A stretch of DNA of 64,000 nt, from positions 62,001 to 126,000 of the forward strand of contig CACZBK010000022.1 in the NCBI GenBank assembly GCA_902779395.1. Reading direction: 5' to 3'. A program made the position numbers and the translations under genes. Under the pieces are notes generated by a model that saw nothing but the letters and a program-made list of their open reading frames with translations, had not been told where the DNA came from and made no database searches. This document shows, one piece after another, positions 49,580 through 59,238 of the stretch. The DNA comes from an uncultured Lachnospiraceae bacterium (lineage in GTDB: Bacteria; Bacillota; Clostridia; Lachnospirales; Lachnospiraceae). Positions within the stretch are counted from its first letter, which is position 1; the number at the start of each line of letters is the position of its first letter.

Positions 49580-50893
49580 TTACATGTATCCGTTAAACAG
49601 CATCCCGCTGTATGCGCTGGTCACATAAGGGTTGGCGTAGTGCGGCGTGGTAGGATTCTTATATGCCACTATGCGTTTATCCACATAATCCATGGGGTTG
49701 AGCTGAACTTCTTCAGCTTTCCTCACAGCAAATTTTGTAAAGTTCTTAAGTGCCCCCAGCTCTTCGCCCGTTTCATTCTCACTCAGGCTCTTGGCCAGAG
49801 TTTCTTCATCCACATCCAGCGTGCCGTCGTCCTTCTGGGTCACCCCGATCCTCTCAAACATATCGGTATAATACTGGCTGTTCTTCTTCATATCATTTAC
49901 CAGCAGCCCTGTCCTGGGCTGTCTGTCAAGATACTCTGCCGTAGCCTTCACAAAATCATTATAGGATCCTGCCAGCGAGATTATGTTATCCTTCATGGAT
50001 TCCACATCTGCTTTATATCCTATGGTAACTTCCCTTTCGGGATCAGCTTCCTTAAGCAGCACATCAAAACCGCTGTCCAAATGAATGTCATTGCTGCCGG
50101 ATCTCTTTATCATACCGTTCTCGGTAAACACCGCATCCTGTCCGAAACTGGACGCATCACGTATGCCAAGATAATCAACTATACCGCCCTGCTGACTGGT
50201 CTCTTCATCCGAAATGGAAAAATGTCCGCCCTCCTCACTCCTGTCGCCGACGTTTTTAGAGCGGATCACAAGGGCAGAATTACCTGCGCCGTCCTCTTCC
50301 ACTTCCGCATGAAGCCCCAGCTTGAAATTATTGATAAGCCTTGAGAGACGGTTCTGTATATCCTTATTGGTATCCGTAGCCGATACGGTAAACTGGAGTT
50401 CGTAATTGGAATTCTGAGTCTCCACATCAAAGGAATAATTTCCTTCGGGAAGCTCAACCCTTCCGTCGTGGAGAAATTTACCGCGGTTTTCCTGCGGTGT
50501 GGCAAGCTGCTGAACAGACAGTCTCACGCTCTCAGCCGCATCACTGCCCCCATCTGTTCCCGGGAACCCCTTAAGCTCAACTGCATCAGGATCCGAGGAG
50601 AATGCCGCCTTCCGGTCAAACATATCCTCCTCATCCGTACCACCGATAGCGGCTATGTTCTTTTTAAAACTGATGGCCGATTCCTTCATATGGATAGAGT
50701 ATTCCTCTATCTCCTTGGAACGGTCGAGCAGAAATACAGGCTCATCCTTGCTTATCTTGACAATGGATCTGTAAACATCCTTAAGATCTTTTTTGTTATG
50801 TGAATCAAAACGATTGGAAGAAGACCTGGGTACCAGATCGGCCTGATAATAGTTGTAGACATTATTCAATATAGAATTATTTATCGCAGCCAT
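49580..50893 (-). CDS. fliD: FliD-like flagellar filament cap / hook-associated protein 2
   Basis: 437 residues. The domain pattern fits FliD: a helical N-terminus, a beta-rich centre with VRLSVQQLATPQ, LPEGNYSFDVETQNSNYELQ split across 150-175, FTVSATDTNKDIQNRL and a helical C-terminus (VGYKADVESMKDNIISLA-like region and NDFVKATAEYL). It would cap the flagellar filament. It is somewhat short for FliD and its N-terminal D0 segment is divergent, so a hook-associated variant is possible. The ATG at 50893 has AAGGAGG upstream. No other flagellar gene is in the window. Confidence 0.72.
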   Translation of the reverse strand: MAAINNSILNNVYNYYQADLVPRSSSNRFDSHNKKDLKDVYRSIVKISKDEPVFLLDRSKEIEEYSIHMKESAISFKKNIAAIGGTDEEDMFDRKAAFSSDPDAVELKGFPGTDGGSDAAESVRLSVQQLATPQENRGKFLHDGRVELPEGNYSFDVETQNSNYELQFTVSATDTNKDIQNRLSRLINNFKLGLHAEVEEDGAGNSALVIRSKNVGDRSEEGGHFSISDEETSQQGGIVDYLGIRDASSFGQDAVFTENGMIKRSGSNDIHLDSGFDVLLKEADPEREVTIGYKADVESMKDNIISLAGSYNDFVKATAEYLDRQPRTGLLVNDMKKNSQYYTDMFERIGVTQKDDGTLDVDEETLAKSLSENETGEELGALKNFTKFAVRKAEEVQLNPMDYVDKRIVAYKNPTTPHYANPYVTSAYSGMLFNGYM

Positions 50894-51009
50894 ATGTACC
50901 CTCCTTTCTTCCATGATAACATTTATCGCGGTCCTAAGCACATCCTTTGTGCCTTATACAGGGGCCGGAAAATGGGTACACTTTCCCTTCTATAGTTAGA
51001 ATCATGATA

Positions 51010-51039
51010 ACACAAAAAGCCCTGAATTACAAGGCTTTT
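51010..51039 (-). terminator. Terminator after the degenerate GGDEF-EAL gene
   Basis: Minus strand AAAAGCC pairs with GGCTTTT around an 11-base loop and runs into TTTGTG. The 190 bases between this gene and fliD hold no other recognised feature; no sigma-28 promoter was found there. Confidence 0.65.
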
Positions 51040-51084
51040 AGGGATATTTTATGAAATTATTTTTCAATTCAAAATTATGTAAAC

Positions 51085-52743
51085 CTACCGGTTCTTTACC
51101 GAAGCCAGAAATGTCTCAAACGGAACCGGTGCAGATGCATAAAACCCCTGGTAAGCATAGACTCCGCCGTCACGGACCAGCTTAAGTGTATCGGCATCTT
51201 CCACCCCTTCCGCATATAGCTTAAGATCGGCTCTTGCCGCAAAAACACCCAGCCCTGCAAGCAGCGCCCTGTCCTTGGCGCCGGTTTTAAGGTTCTGCGT
51301 CAGATCCCTTCCTATCTTGACCACATCTACAGGAAGATTACGCACCAGATGCAGATCCAGAAAACAGGAGCCGTCCAGCGCCACGTGTATACCGCAGGAT
51401 TTTAAGAACATGACCTCATTCAGAAGGAAATTGGGGTTCATATTCCTGCAGCGGTCCGTAAGCTCAAGGCACAGATTCCTGCCGTTCACATCATTCTTCT
51501 TAAGCGTTGCCAGCAGCATCTGATGAAAGCGCGGCTGTTCAAGCTGTTTCTTCGAAAGGTTAAGATTGATCATCAGATCAGGCACATAACCAAGCAGCTG
51601 CTTCCCTTCGCGAATGGCGCGGTCAAGTATCCAGTTCCCCAGAGCCAGAAATGTACTGTCATCTTCAAGCCATACCAGGAAATCTCCGGGAGAGATATTT
51701 CCGTATTTTTCATTCTCCCAGCGCAGAAAAGCTTCACAGCCTATGAGCTTTCCCCCTTCAACTTCCATGGTAGGCTGATAATGCAGCGAGAAATTCCTGC
51801 ATCCCGCCTCCACATCGCTGCGTATGGCATTGACCAGTTCAAGAGTCGCCTCGTTTCGGTCGAGATAATCACTTTCAAGAACCACCGGTGCTCCGTCTTC
51901 CCGGGTTTCCGAGCGGTTACGCGCATAACGTGCACATGCCATTACCGAATGCACATCAACATCTTTTGAATCCGCCACCACAACCCCCGCGCTCAGATGA
52001 ACATTAACGCGGGTTCTGTCAACAGAGAGCATCCTTGATGCATAGTTCTTCTGTTCGCGGTAAACACGGCAGACTTCATCCGCATCCATCTCCTCCGTAC
52101 AGAAGAAGAGCATCGTTCCCTCTCCTCTGAAAAGCTTCCCGCGGTCTCCCACGAGAGTCCTGAGATTCTCTGCCAGCGCCGATAAGACTTTATTGCCGAA
52201 ATTATATCCGTATTGGGAATTTATCTCTATAAGGTTCGATGCCCCCACGAGCAGTACGACCGCCGTGCCGCCGTTAGCAAAGATCTGCTTTAAATGGTCG
52301 AGAAAGCGGTTCTGATTAGGCAGGCTGGTGGTAGGGTCTGTGTGCTGCTCCACCCCGCCTCCGGAAATGGCTGCGGCAAGATAAGCCGGCATGCCGGCAT
52401 AGTCACGTACAGTAAAATACTTGACCGTGCACGGAACATATTCGCCCTCCCCGGTCTTCATATTCCAGACAGTCTCTTTTTTTTCAACTCTCCTGCCCTT
52501 TATAGCTTCCAGATCAGCCTGAAAGCTCTTAACATCCTCCGGCGAGAGCATCTTCTTCATCTGCCCCGTATTATTCTTTACAAATTCTCCCGGCAGTCCG
52601 AAAGCGGTCACTGCCTCCGGGGACCACCTGGCTACATCCGCCGCGATATCAAGCATAAAGAAATAACGCCCCGTACCTCCTGCTGCAGGCACGAAGCTCT
52701 CATATAATCTGCTTATCCTGAAATACTGAATGCTGTTATCCAT
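51085..52743 (-). CDS. Degenerate GGDEF-EAL protein, probably a c-di-GMP receptor
   Basis: About 552 residues: an N-terminal PAS-like part (1-135), a GGDEF fold (145-275) where the active site reads LFRGEGTM, and an EAL fold (285-550). In the EAL domain several ligand residues remain (CEAFLRW, NLNLS, LELTD, VKIG, AEGVED) but the metal pair DD is DG and the conserved loop after it (normally FGxGYSS) is replaced by SCFLDLH. Neither activity is expected. By analogy with other degenerate proteins it may bind c-di-GMP and regulate the flagellar or polysaccharide genes beside it; that is inference. The start is uncertain, an ATG at 52743 or a TTG three codons earlier. Confidence 0.82.
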   Translation of the reverse strand: MDNSIQYFRISRLYESFVPAAGGTGRYFFMLDIAADVARWSPEAVTAFGLPGEFVKNNTGQMKKMLSPEDVKSFQADLEAIKGRRVEKKETVWNMKTGEGEYVPCTVKYFTVRDYAGMPAYLAAAISGGGVEQHTDPTTSLPNQNRFLDHLKQIFANGGTAVVLLVGASNLIEINSQYGYNFGNKVLSALAENLRTLVGDRGKLFRGEGTMLFFCTEEMDADEVCRVYREQKNYASRMLSVDRTRVNVHLSAGVVVADSKDVDVHSVMACARYARNRSETREDGAPVVLESDYLDRNEATLELVNAIRSDVEAGCRNFSLHYQPTMEVEGGKLIGCEAFLRWENEKYGNISPGDFLVWLEDDSTFLALGNWILDRAIREGKQLLGYVPDLMINLNLSKKQLEQPRFHQMLLATLKKNDVNGRNLCLELTDRCRNMNPNFLLNEVMFLKSCGIHVALDGSCFLDLHLVRNLPVDVVKIGRDLTQNLKTGAKDRALLAGLGVFAARADLKLYAEGVEDADTLKLVRDGGVYAYQGFYASAPVPFETFLASVKNR

Positions 52744-52762
52744 ATCGTTCAATATATCGGCA

Positions 52763-53791
52763 TTACTTCAGCATTGCTTTATAGCTGACAGCCATCTTCA
52801 GGCACTCTTCTTTCATTTCCGGATGCAGGGAAGCCATCTTCTCATAGCACTGTGCCAGCATCGCATAAGGTATCCTCTCCGTGGCATCCTTTATCAATAT
52901 GGCTTCGGTCTCCTGACAGGCATTTATAAACCACACGCTCGCTTCTTCATAGTCCCCGGCCGTAAAATAATAGCGTCCCAATTCACAGCACATCTCCGAA
53001 CAGGGCTTTATGCTTATATTCTTGAGCGCCCATTTAAAAAAGGCATTTACCTCTCCGTTAACACGCGCCGAATGCGCCAGAACGCAATAGCTTTCCATAC
53101 GCTCGTCTTCGCCCCGGTCCGGGTCATAAAGCAATCCTTCAAAAAACGGGGCCGCATCGGTAAAATCCTTATCCGCACCTGCCATAAAAAGCTCGGTAGC
53201 ATACATATGCATAAGCTTCTTTGAGAGTTTTTCACCGCTTGAGAGTTTATTTACAAAGATAGTAAAATCCCTGCCCGAATGGAGGCTCTGCGGCATATGG
53301 AGTATCTCTATGTCGCTGTCAAATACCAGCGGATCCAGGCGTACCGACTCATGCACCGGATCGATCCAGACAAAATTCCTGAGGCGTTTGAACAGCTTCG
53401 GCCTGAGATCCTTTTCATAGTTATCCGTAGTACGCAGATCATGTCTGTTCACATACCACATCTGTACCATCTCAACCTGCGGATCCATCGCTTCTTTAAG
53501 CGCAAGAAACTTACGGGCATTCTCTTCATCGATGCACTCATCCGCATCCGCCGAATAGATATAATCACATCCGGCCTTAGAAAACGCAAAATTCCTGGCG
53601 GCGGCAAAGTCGCCGATCCAGGAAAAATCGTAGATCTTATCTGTATAGCGTGCTGCTATCTCTTTTGTATCATCACTTGAGCCTGTGTCTACTATAACGA
53701 TCTCTTCCACAAGAGGAGCAAAGCTGTCAAGACAGCGCGAAAGCACCTTTGCTTCGTTCTTCACTATCATACACAGACAAACACTTATCAT
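52763..53791 (-). CDS. Family 2 glycosyltransferase with C-terminal TPR-like repeats
   Basis: 342 residues. The GT2 domain at 1-200 has ISVCLCMIVKNEAKVLSRCL, VDTGSSDDT, DFAAARNFA and the DxD in YSADADE. The rest is a set of helical pairs resembling TPRs. This SunS/WaaE-like type transfers sugars to proteins or glycolipids. Its ATG overlaps the stop of the O-antigen-ligase-like gene by four bases, tying the two together. Confidence 0.88.
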   Translation of the reverse strand: MISVCLCMIVKNEAKVLSRCLDSFAPLVEEIVIVDTGSSDDTKEIAARYTDKIYDFSWIGDFAAARNFAFSKAGCDYIYSADADECIDEENARKFLALKEAMDPQVEMVQMWYVNRHDLRTTDNYEKDLRPKLFKRLRNFVWIDPVHESVRLDPLVFDSDIEILHMPQSLHSGRDFTIFVNKLSSGEKLSKKLMHMYATELFMAGADKDFTDAAPFFEGLLYDPDRGEDERMESYCVLAHSARVNGEVNAFFKWALKNISIKPCSEMCCELGRYYFTAGDYEEASVWFINACQETEAILIKDATERIPYAMLAQCYEKMASLHPEMKEECLKMAVSYKAMLK

Positions 53792-55437
53792 GCCTCTTTA
53801 CTCCGCATGCTCCTTATGATCACCTCTATTATAGCCGTAAAGATAAATACTACGGGGGTACATATGCACTGCTGATAGCAGAATATGTTATGCCCCATAT
53901 AAGCAAGGATACCGCCCATCAGGGGAACGAGCTCCGGCTTATCCTTCACATATTTTGATGCTCTGAGTATAGACGATATGAATATGCCGACATATGCCAC
54001 AAGGCCAAGGAAGCCTTCACATACAAGCATGTTCAGCCATTCATTATGAGCACATGCAAGCTGCAGGCCGTGCCAGTATTCTGCTACTTCCGCCGCATAA
54101 TATTTATCCATAGCTGAGGCGAAGCAGTCCGGTCCCACACCTATCATAAGATCCTTAAAGTTTGCATGCGAGAAAGCTGCTGCTGCCGCGCGCCAGTTAA
54201 AGCCTCTGTGGTTACCCCATGCCATATCAAATCTGAAAAAGTCCACATCGTTAAGGGCAGCTATCGGCATCGTGCCTTTTGTGACCATTACCACGCATGC
54301 GAATACACCCACTATCACAAGTACCGCCGCTCCAAGTGTGATCCCCCAGACCACCTTCCTGATGCTGCTTATATCAAACGCAGTCTTGTCCTTATCCTTG
54401 GGTTTTGAAGTGATCACCCAGAACAGAGCATAGGCAGCCATAAGCGCGATCAGCAGTATGAGCATTGCCGTAGAACCGGTCACGAACTTGGATATCTTTT
54501 CTTCTCCTGTGATGTATGTACGCTGTCTTTCAGGGAACAGAGCATACATCCATCCGATCACTCTCATCGAAAAAACTCCGATGATGCTCATCTCAAGGAA
54601 GCGCTTCATCTTCTCATTGCTGTCCAGCGAGTATCTGAAGAATACCATAAGTATCAGCACCATAGCCACATACGCACTGTCGCTGTTGGTGGTACAGAGC
54701 ATCCCGAAACCCAGCGCCGTAAACAGACCCGAAGCAACACGTATCTTAGTATTTTCAGTAGTCCAGTAGAAATACATACCGAAGGGCACTATCAGGACCG
54801 CATACGAAGAGTACCAGGATGTCTGTCCTAAAGTGGAGAGGAATTTCTCTATATCCGCCTCACCGACACCGTCATACATCCCCAGCGGGTTAAAGCCAAA
54901 ACGCTGCAGTATGCCTATCTGGTAACAGATGGCGGCCGCAACAACCATAGCTATTATGGTAGCCTTGCTGTATCCCCAGAATCTTGACACGAAGAAATAC
55001 GCAAGCACAAAGAACAGCTGACTCATAAGTCCCATGTTCCAGCCCTCGTATCCCCACAGCGCCATCGTTTTGTCCGACGATAGCAAAAATGAAAGTACGC
55101 TTATAAACAGGAACCCTGCCGCAAAGTAGTCCGTGATGCTAAGATTCTTAAGCTCCTCCTTAGGCTTAAGCTTATCTTTAAAGGACACCATCCATATTAT
55201 CCACATAACGGTCATTATGCTCAGACCGACTATGGAAGACCATTTAAAGATGGCATACTTTGCCGCCCCCATGTCAAAGTACTTGTCGTGATAAAGCAGC
55301 GGATACAATACCAGCATAAAGAAGACATATACCAGCATTATCCCGTTTACAAAATAATCCGACAGGCCCTGCGCCGTGGTCAGTGACTGACCTTTTTTCT
55401 TACTGTTGTTTTTGTTTGAATATTTATTTGCACTCAT
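53788..55437 (-). CDS. O-antigen ligase / polymerase family membrane protein
   Basis: 549 residues with about a dozen hydrophobic helices and a basic N-terminus rich in Lys, Asn and Ser. The large loop near 440-470 has AHNEWLNMLVCEGFLGL, the pattern of Wzy/WaaL proteins that polymerise or ligate undecaprenyl-linked glycans. In a Gram-positive this points to capsule, teichoic-acid-like or glycoprotein assembly. It follows the aldehyde dehydrogenase gene by 55 bases. Confidence 0.85.
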   Translation of the reverse strand: MSANKYSNKNNSKKKGQSLTTAQGLSDYFVNGIMLVYVFFMLVLYPLLYHDKYFDMGAAKYAIFKWSSIVGLSIMTVMWIIWMVSFKDKLKPKEELKNLSITDYFAAGFLFISVLSFLLSSDKTMALWGYEGWNMGLMSQLFFVLAYFFVSRFWGYSKATIIAMVVAAAICYQIGILQRFGFNPLGMYDGVGEADIEKFLSTLGQTSWYSSYAVLIVPFGMYFYWTTENTKIRVASGLFTALGFGMLCTTNSDSAYVAMVLILMVFFRYSLDSNEKMKRFLEMSIIGVFSMRVIGWMYALFPERQRTYITGEEKISKFVTGSTAMLILLIALMAAYALFWVITSKPKDKDKTAFDISSIRKVVWGITLGAAVLVIVGVFACVVMVTKGTMPIAALNDVDFFRFDMAWGNHRGFNWRAAAAAFSHANFKDLMIGVGPDCFASAMDKYYAAEVAEYWHGLQLACAHNEWLNMLVCEGFLGLVAYVGIFISSILRASKYVKDKPELVPLMGGILAYMGHNIFCYQQCICTPVVFIFTAIIEVIIRSMRSKEA

Positions 55438-55492
55438 AGCTGTTGATTATACCACCTTGATAATATTATTGCCAGAACAAATTTTAAGCCCT

Positions 55493-56866
55493 CTATTTAA
55501 GAAACATTTTCAGCATCGCATCATATATCTTCCGATACGGCTGATACCTCATCGGAAGGTCCAGCCACAGCTTCTTATCCAGGATACCGCAGGAATGTGA
55601 AAAAGTCTCGAAGCCGTATCTTCCGTGATAGTTGCCCATACCGCTCTCTCCGAAGCCTCCGAAGGGCAGCCCCGGCGTAGCCAGATGCACCACCACATCA
55701 TTCACGCAGCCGCCGCCGAAACGGCAGCGTTTAAGCAGATACCTGATATTATCCTTATCTTTGGAAAAGATGTAAAGTGCCAGCGGATGGGCATGGGCTT
55801 CCACGATATCCCTCACTTCTTCTATACGATCAAATGTCAGCACCGGAAGAACGGGACCGAATATCTCTTCCTGCATCACCGCATCATCCCAGCTTACGTT
55901 ATCCATAACGGTAGGCTCTATCTTTAAGCTCTTCTCATCACAGTTTCCGCCCTTAACCACCTTCTCTTCATCTATCAGGCCTCTAAGCCTCTTAAAATGC
56001 TTTTCATTGATGATCTTCCCATAAGAAGGATTACTCAGCGCATCACGGCCGAACTGCCGCACGATCTCCTTTTTGATCAGCTCCACCAGCTCATCCTTCA
56101 CATAGCTTTCACAGAGTATATAATCCGGAGCCACACAGGTCTGTCCGCAGTTTAAGAATTTTCCGAAAACGATACGGCGCGCCGTGAGTTTAAGATTGGC
56201 CGAACCATCCACTATGCAGGGGCTCTTCCCGCCAAGCTCAAGCGTCACCGGCGTCAGATGCTCGGCAGCTTTTTTCAGTACTTCCTTTCCCACGGCCTGT
56301 GATCCCGTAAAGAATATCTTATCGAATTTCAGAGATAACAATTGCTGATTCTCTGCCCTTCCGCCCGTTATGCAGGCGATATATCCTTCATCAAAATTCT
56401 CAGATATAAGCTTATCTATCACTGCAGATGTGGCCGGTGCATAAGCACTGGGTTTAACTATCACGGTGTTCCCGGCTGCCACGGCATCAATGAGCGGCTC
56501 CATCGTCAGCAGAAAAGGATAGTTCCAGGGACTCATTATCAGCACATTCCCGTAGGGCTTTTTCATTACAAGGCTGTCTGCGTGAAAATTGGTAAGTGGC
56601 GTGGGATGCCACTGTGTAGAGGCATAACGCTTCATATTCTTTAGCATATGGCTTATCTCGGTCAGGGAGAGTCCCACTTCACACATGAATGCCTCCATAT
56701 TGCTCTTCCCCAGATCCTGCCTTAAGGCATCAAGTATCACGCTCTCATTCCTTTTAATGGCACGGTAAAGTTTTTTAAGAGCACTTTCCCTTACTCCCAG
56801 GTTCAATGTGGAGCCTTCGGCAAAGAAAGCATGCTGTTTTTTTAATATCTCTTCAGTACGGTTCAT
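55493..56866 (-). CDS. Aldehyde dehydrogenase (class 3-like, NAD(P)-dependent)
   Basis: 457 residues, a compact ALDH without the long C-terminal oligomerisation arm. Motifs: MSPWNYPFLL, FTGSQAVGKEV, VTLELGGKSPCIVD (general-base Glu), NCGQTCVAPDY (nucleophile Cys), QEEIFGPVLPV. It oxidises aldehydes to acids or acts in reverse. The start overlaps the Fe-ADH stop by four bases, implying a shared pathway or a channelled aldehyde intermediate. Substrate unknown. Confidence 0.92.
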   Translation of the reverse strand: MNRTEEILKKQHAFFAEGSTLNLGVRESALKKLYRAIKRNESVILDALRQDLGKSNMEAFMCEVGLSLTEISHMLKNMKRYASTQWHPTPLTNFHADSLVMKKPYGNVLIMSPWNYPFLLTMEPLIDAVAAGNTVIVKPSAYAPATSAVIDKLISENFDEGYIACITGGRAENQQLLSLKFDKIFFTGSQAVGKEVLKKAAEHLTPVTLELGGKSPCIVDGSANLKLTARRIVFGKFLNCGQTCVAPDYILCESYVKDELVELIKKEIVRQFGRDALSNPSYGKIINEKHFKRLRGLIDEEKVVKGGNCDEKSLKIEPTVMDNVSWDDAVMQEEIFGPVLPVLTFDRIEEVRDIVEAHAHPLALYIFSKDKDNIRYLLKRCRFGGGCVNDVVVHLATPGLPFGGFGESGMGNYHGRYGFETFSHSCGILDKKLWLDLPMRYQPYRKIYDAMLKMFLK

Positions 56867-58080
56867 GGTCTGGTACCTCCTTCTTCAAGCACATCGTAAT
56901 AGAAGCGCTCAAGCGCCTTTGCATCCATCAGCACGGGGACCGGATATACCGGGTTGCCTTCAGCCGCAGCCATCCTGGCCATCATAGGTATATCCTCCCG
57001 CTTTATGCCCTTAAGCTTCGTACCTATCCCTATCCTCCGGTTAAGCTCCCATACGGCTTTTATAAAACTCTGTGCTGCCAGAGCTTCCTCCGTATCCATA
57101 TGCGCCACCCCGGCAGCTATGGCAAGTGCCTTAAGCTGAGGGTATATCTTTGTTCCGTATGCTTCCAGCACATAAGGCAGGAGCACGGCCGTTGTTTCGC
57201 CGTGGGGCATATTATATTTACCGCTGAGCGAATGACTCACGGCATGAGCATAGCCCACATATGATACGGTAAATGCACAGCCTCCCAGATAAGAAGCCCT
57301 CAGCATCGCACGCCTTGCCTTCATATCATTTCCGTTCTTTACGGCACGTTCCAGATTGCGGAACACCAGACGTACCGCACGAAGCGCTTCACGCCTGGTC
57401 TGTTTCGTTGTGGAATTTCCTATATACGCTTCCACGGCATGTGCCAGTGTATCCATGCCTGTGCCCGCAGTAATACGCGGCGGAAGTGTCCTTGTCGTTT
57501 CCGGATCCAGAACAGCCACATCAGGTATCAGCGGGAAATCCATAAGCGCGTATTTATGCCCTGTCTCATCATCAAGTATCACTGCAGCCACAGTAGTCTC
57601 ACTTCCGGTACCTGCCGTTGTAGGTATCGCAATGGTATACGGTGTACGCAGCCAGACGCGCAGTATCCCGCCCAGATCCTCAAGGGTACTGTTGGGCCTT
57701 GCTATCAGAGCACCTACTGCCTTGGCCGTGTCCATAGACGAACCGCCTCCGAAGCCTATAAGCGCCTCACATTCCTTTTCAAGATACAGCTGACGCGCCT
57801 CCTCAACAGTACTCACCGTAGGGTTAGGCTGAACCTTATCATACACGCTAAGAGCAAAGCCCTGCTCTTTAAGTATATCTTCCAGATGCTTAGTGATGCC
57901 AAGACCGCGTATTGAAGGATCCGTTACCAGCATCAGCCTTTTTATGTTCTTTTTCCGCAGCAGATCGGGTATCTGATCCACCTGATTTAAGATATGGGGA
58001 TTGCGATACGGAAGGACCGGTATCGCCACTTTGAATCCGAACTGAAAAACCCTGCAGAATGCTTTATTCAGTATGTTCAT
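56863..58080 (-). CDS. Iron-containing alcohol dehydrogenase
   Basis: 405 residues. NAD site GFGGGSSMDTAKAVG, TTAGTGSETT, and the metal-binding His set in MDTLAHAVEAYIG, AHAVSHSLSGKYNMPHGETTA. Family members reduce aldehydes or ketones or make glycerol-type phosphates. It overlaps its neighbours on both sides by four bases and so is in a coupled block of three dehydrogenases. Substrate cannot be told. Confidence 0.93.
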   Translation of the reverse strand: MNILNKAFCRVFQFGFKVAIPVLPYRNPHILNQVDQIPDLLRKKNIKRLMLVTDPSIRGLGITKHLEDILKEQGFALSVYDKVQPNPTVSTVEEARQLYLEKECEALIGFGGGSSMDTAKAVGALIARPNSTLEDLGGILRVWLRTPYTIAIPTTAGTGSETTVAAVILDDETGHKYALMDFPLIPDVAVLDPETTRTLPPRITAGTGMDTLAHAVEAYIGNSTTKQTRREALRAVRLVFRNLERAVKNGNDMKARRAMLRASYLGGCAFTVSYVGYAHAVSHSLSGKYNMPHGETTAVLLPYVLEAYGTKIYPQLKALAIAAGVAHMDTEEALAAQSFIKAVWELNRRIGIGTKLKGIKREDIPMMARMAAAEGNPVYPVPVLMDAKALERFYYDVLEEGGTRP

Positions 58081-59147
58081 TTTAGTATTGCCTCCTTGTT
58101 GTATTTTATCATCACTTTACAATATCCTTCGGTCTTATCACGCATGATATGAAGCCCACGCTCCAATTCATCCGCTCTAAGGCTATGAGTGATCAGCGCC
58201 TCCGGATCAACTCTGCCCTCTTTAAGGCGCTTCAGTACATAATGCCAGTCGTCATCTTCGTCCTTTATGCAGGAAGAGTTCCAGGTCCCACGTACAGTAA
58301 GCTGCTTTCTGAGTATCTTCCAGTAATTATCGCGTGTAAAGCTCATATCCGAATGCGGGTTACCCATAAAGACCACACGCCCTCCGGCTGCCGCTGCTTC
58401 AAGCCCCAAGGCAGCGGTTTCATTCCTGCCCACGCACTCATAGTACAGGTCCACACCTGATGATCCTGTTTTTTGCGCTATCCACTCTGCTGCATTCTCT
58501 GTTTTAGTATCACAATAGTTTTCGTCCGGTATGCCAAGCTTTACAGCCTGCTGACGCTGAAACTCTTTATTGCCTATAACAAACAACTCCTTTATATCCA
58601 TATCCAGCAGGAACATGCAAAGAAGAAGACCTATGGGCCCCAGCCCGCATACCGCCACTCTTTCTCCCTTTAGCGGTGCTCCTATGCGCATAGCATGGAC
58701 TGCCACTGCCATAGGTTCAAGCATAGCTGCCGCTTCATCGCTTACCGTATCCGGAAGCTCTATCAGATTCCATTCCGGCACGGAAACATATTCCGCAAAG
58801 CCTCCGTCCCTTCTGGATCCCAGGTAATCATAGTGACTGCACATCTCATACTTCTTCTTCCGGCACTGTGCGCACTCTCTGCAGGGGATCAGCGGGAAGA
58901 CCCCTACACGCTTACCGATCCACTTAGCATCGACGCCTTCGCCGGTACTCTCAACGCTTCCGGCGAACTCATGTCCGGGGATCAGCGGATGTTTATGCGC
59001 CCCGGTCTCGTATATCCTGGGAATGTCAGAGCCACATATCCCAGCAGCGCTTAGCTTTACCAGCACTTCTCCCGATGAAGGCTGAGGCTTTGGCGCCTCT
59101 TCATATCGTATATCATTTATGCCATGTAATACCCAGGCTTTCATCAT
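58077..59147 (-). CDS. Zinc-dependent polyol (phosphate) dehydrogenase, GatD-like MDR
   Basis: 356 residues of the medium-chain dehydrogenase family. Catalytic zinc ligands in AGICGSD and GHEFAG; the structural zinc site in CRECAQCRKKKYEMC; NAD site GLGPIGLL. Segments ICGSDIPRIYETGAHKHPL and GSRRDGGFAEYV strongly resemble galactitol-1-phosphate dehydrogenase. With the cytidylyltransferase upstream, reduction of a keto-pentose or keto-hexose phosphate to a polyol phosphate is plausible (compare TarJ). Start is preceded by GGAGG, 91 bases after the cytidylyltransferase. Confidence 0.9.
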   Translation of the reverse strand: MMKAWVLHGINDIRYEEAPKPQPSSGEVLVKLSAAGICGSDIPRIYETGAHKHPLIPGHEFAGSVESTGEGVDAKWIGKRVGVFPLIPCRECAQCRKKKYEMCSHYDYLGSRRDGGFAEYVSVPEWNLIELPDTVSDEAAAMLEPMAVAVHAMRIGAPLKGERVAVCGLGPIGLLLCMFLLDMDIKELFVIGNKEFQRQQAVKLGIPDENYCDTKTENAAEWIAQKTGSSGVDLYYECVGRNETAALGLEAAAAGGRVVFMGNPHSDMSFTRDNYWKILRKQLTVRGTWNSSCIKDEDDDWHYVLKRLKEGRVDPEALITHSLRADELERGLHIMRDKTEGYCKVMIKYNKEAILK

Positions 59148-59238
59148 TTGTTCCCTCCGGGACTGTGCCCATTATTATCACTATCGTCACTCAGCTGTTT
59201 GCAGGGTACTTTAGACCGGCTTAATATACTGATCATGG

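Noticed and set aside
50894-51084. A sigma-28 promoter before fliD
   Set aside because: No TAAA-N15-GCCGATAA-like pair could be found in the gap.
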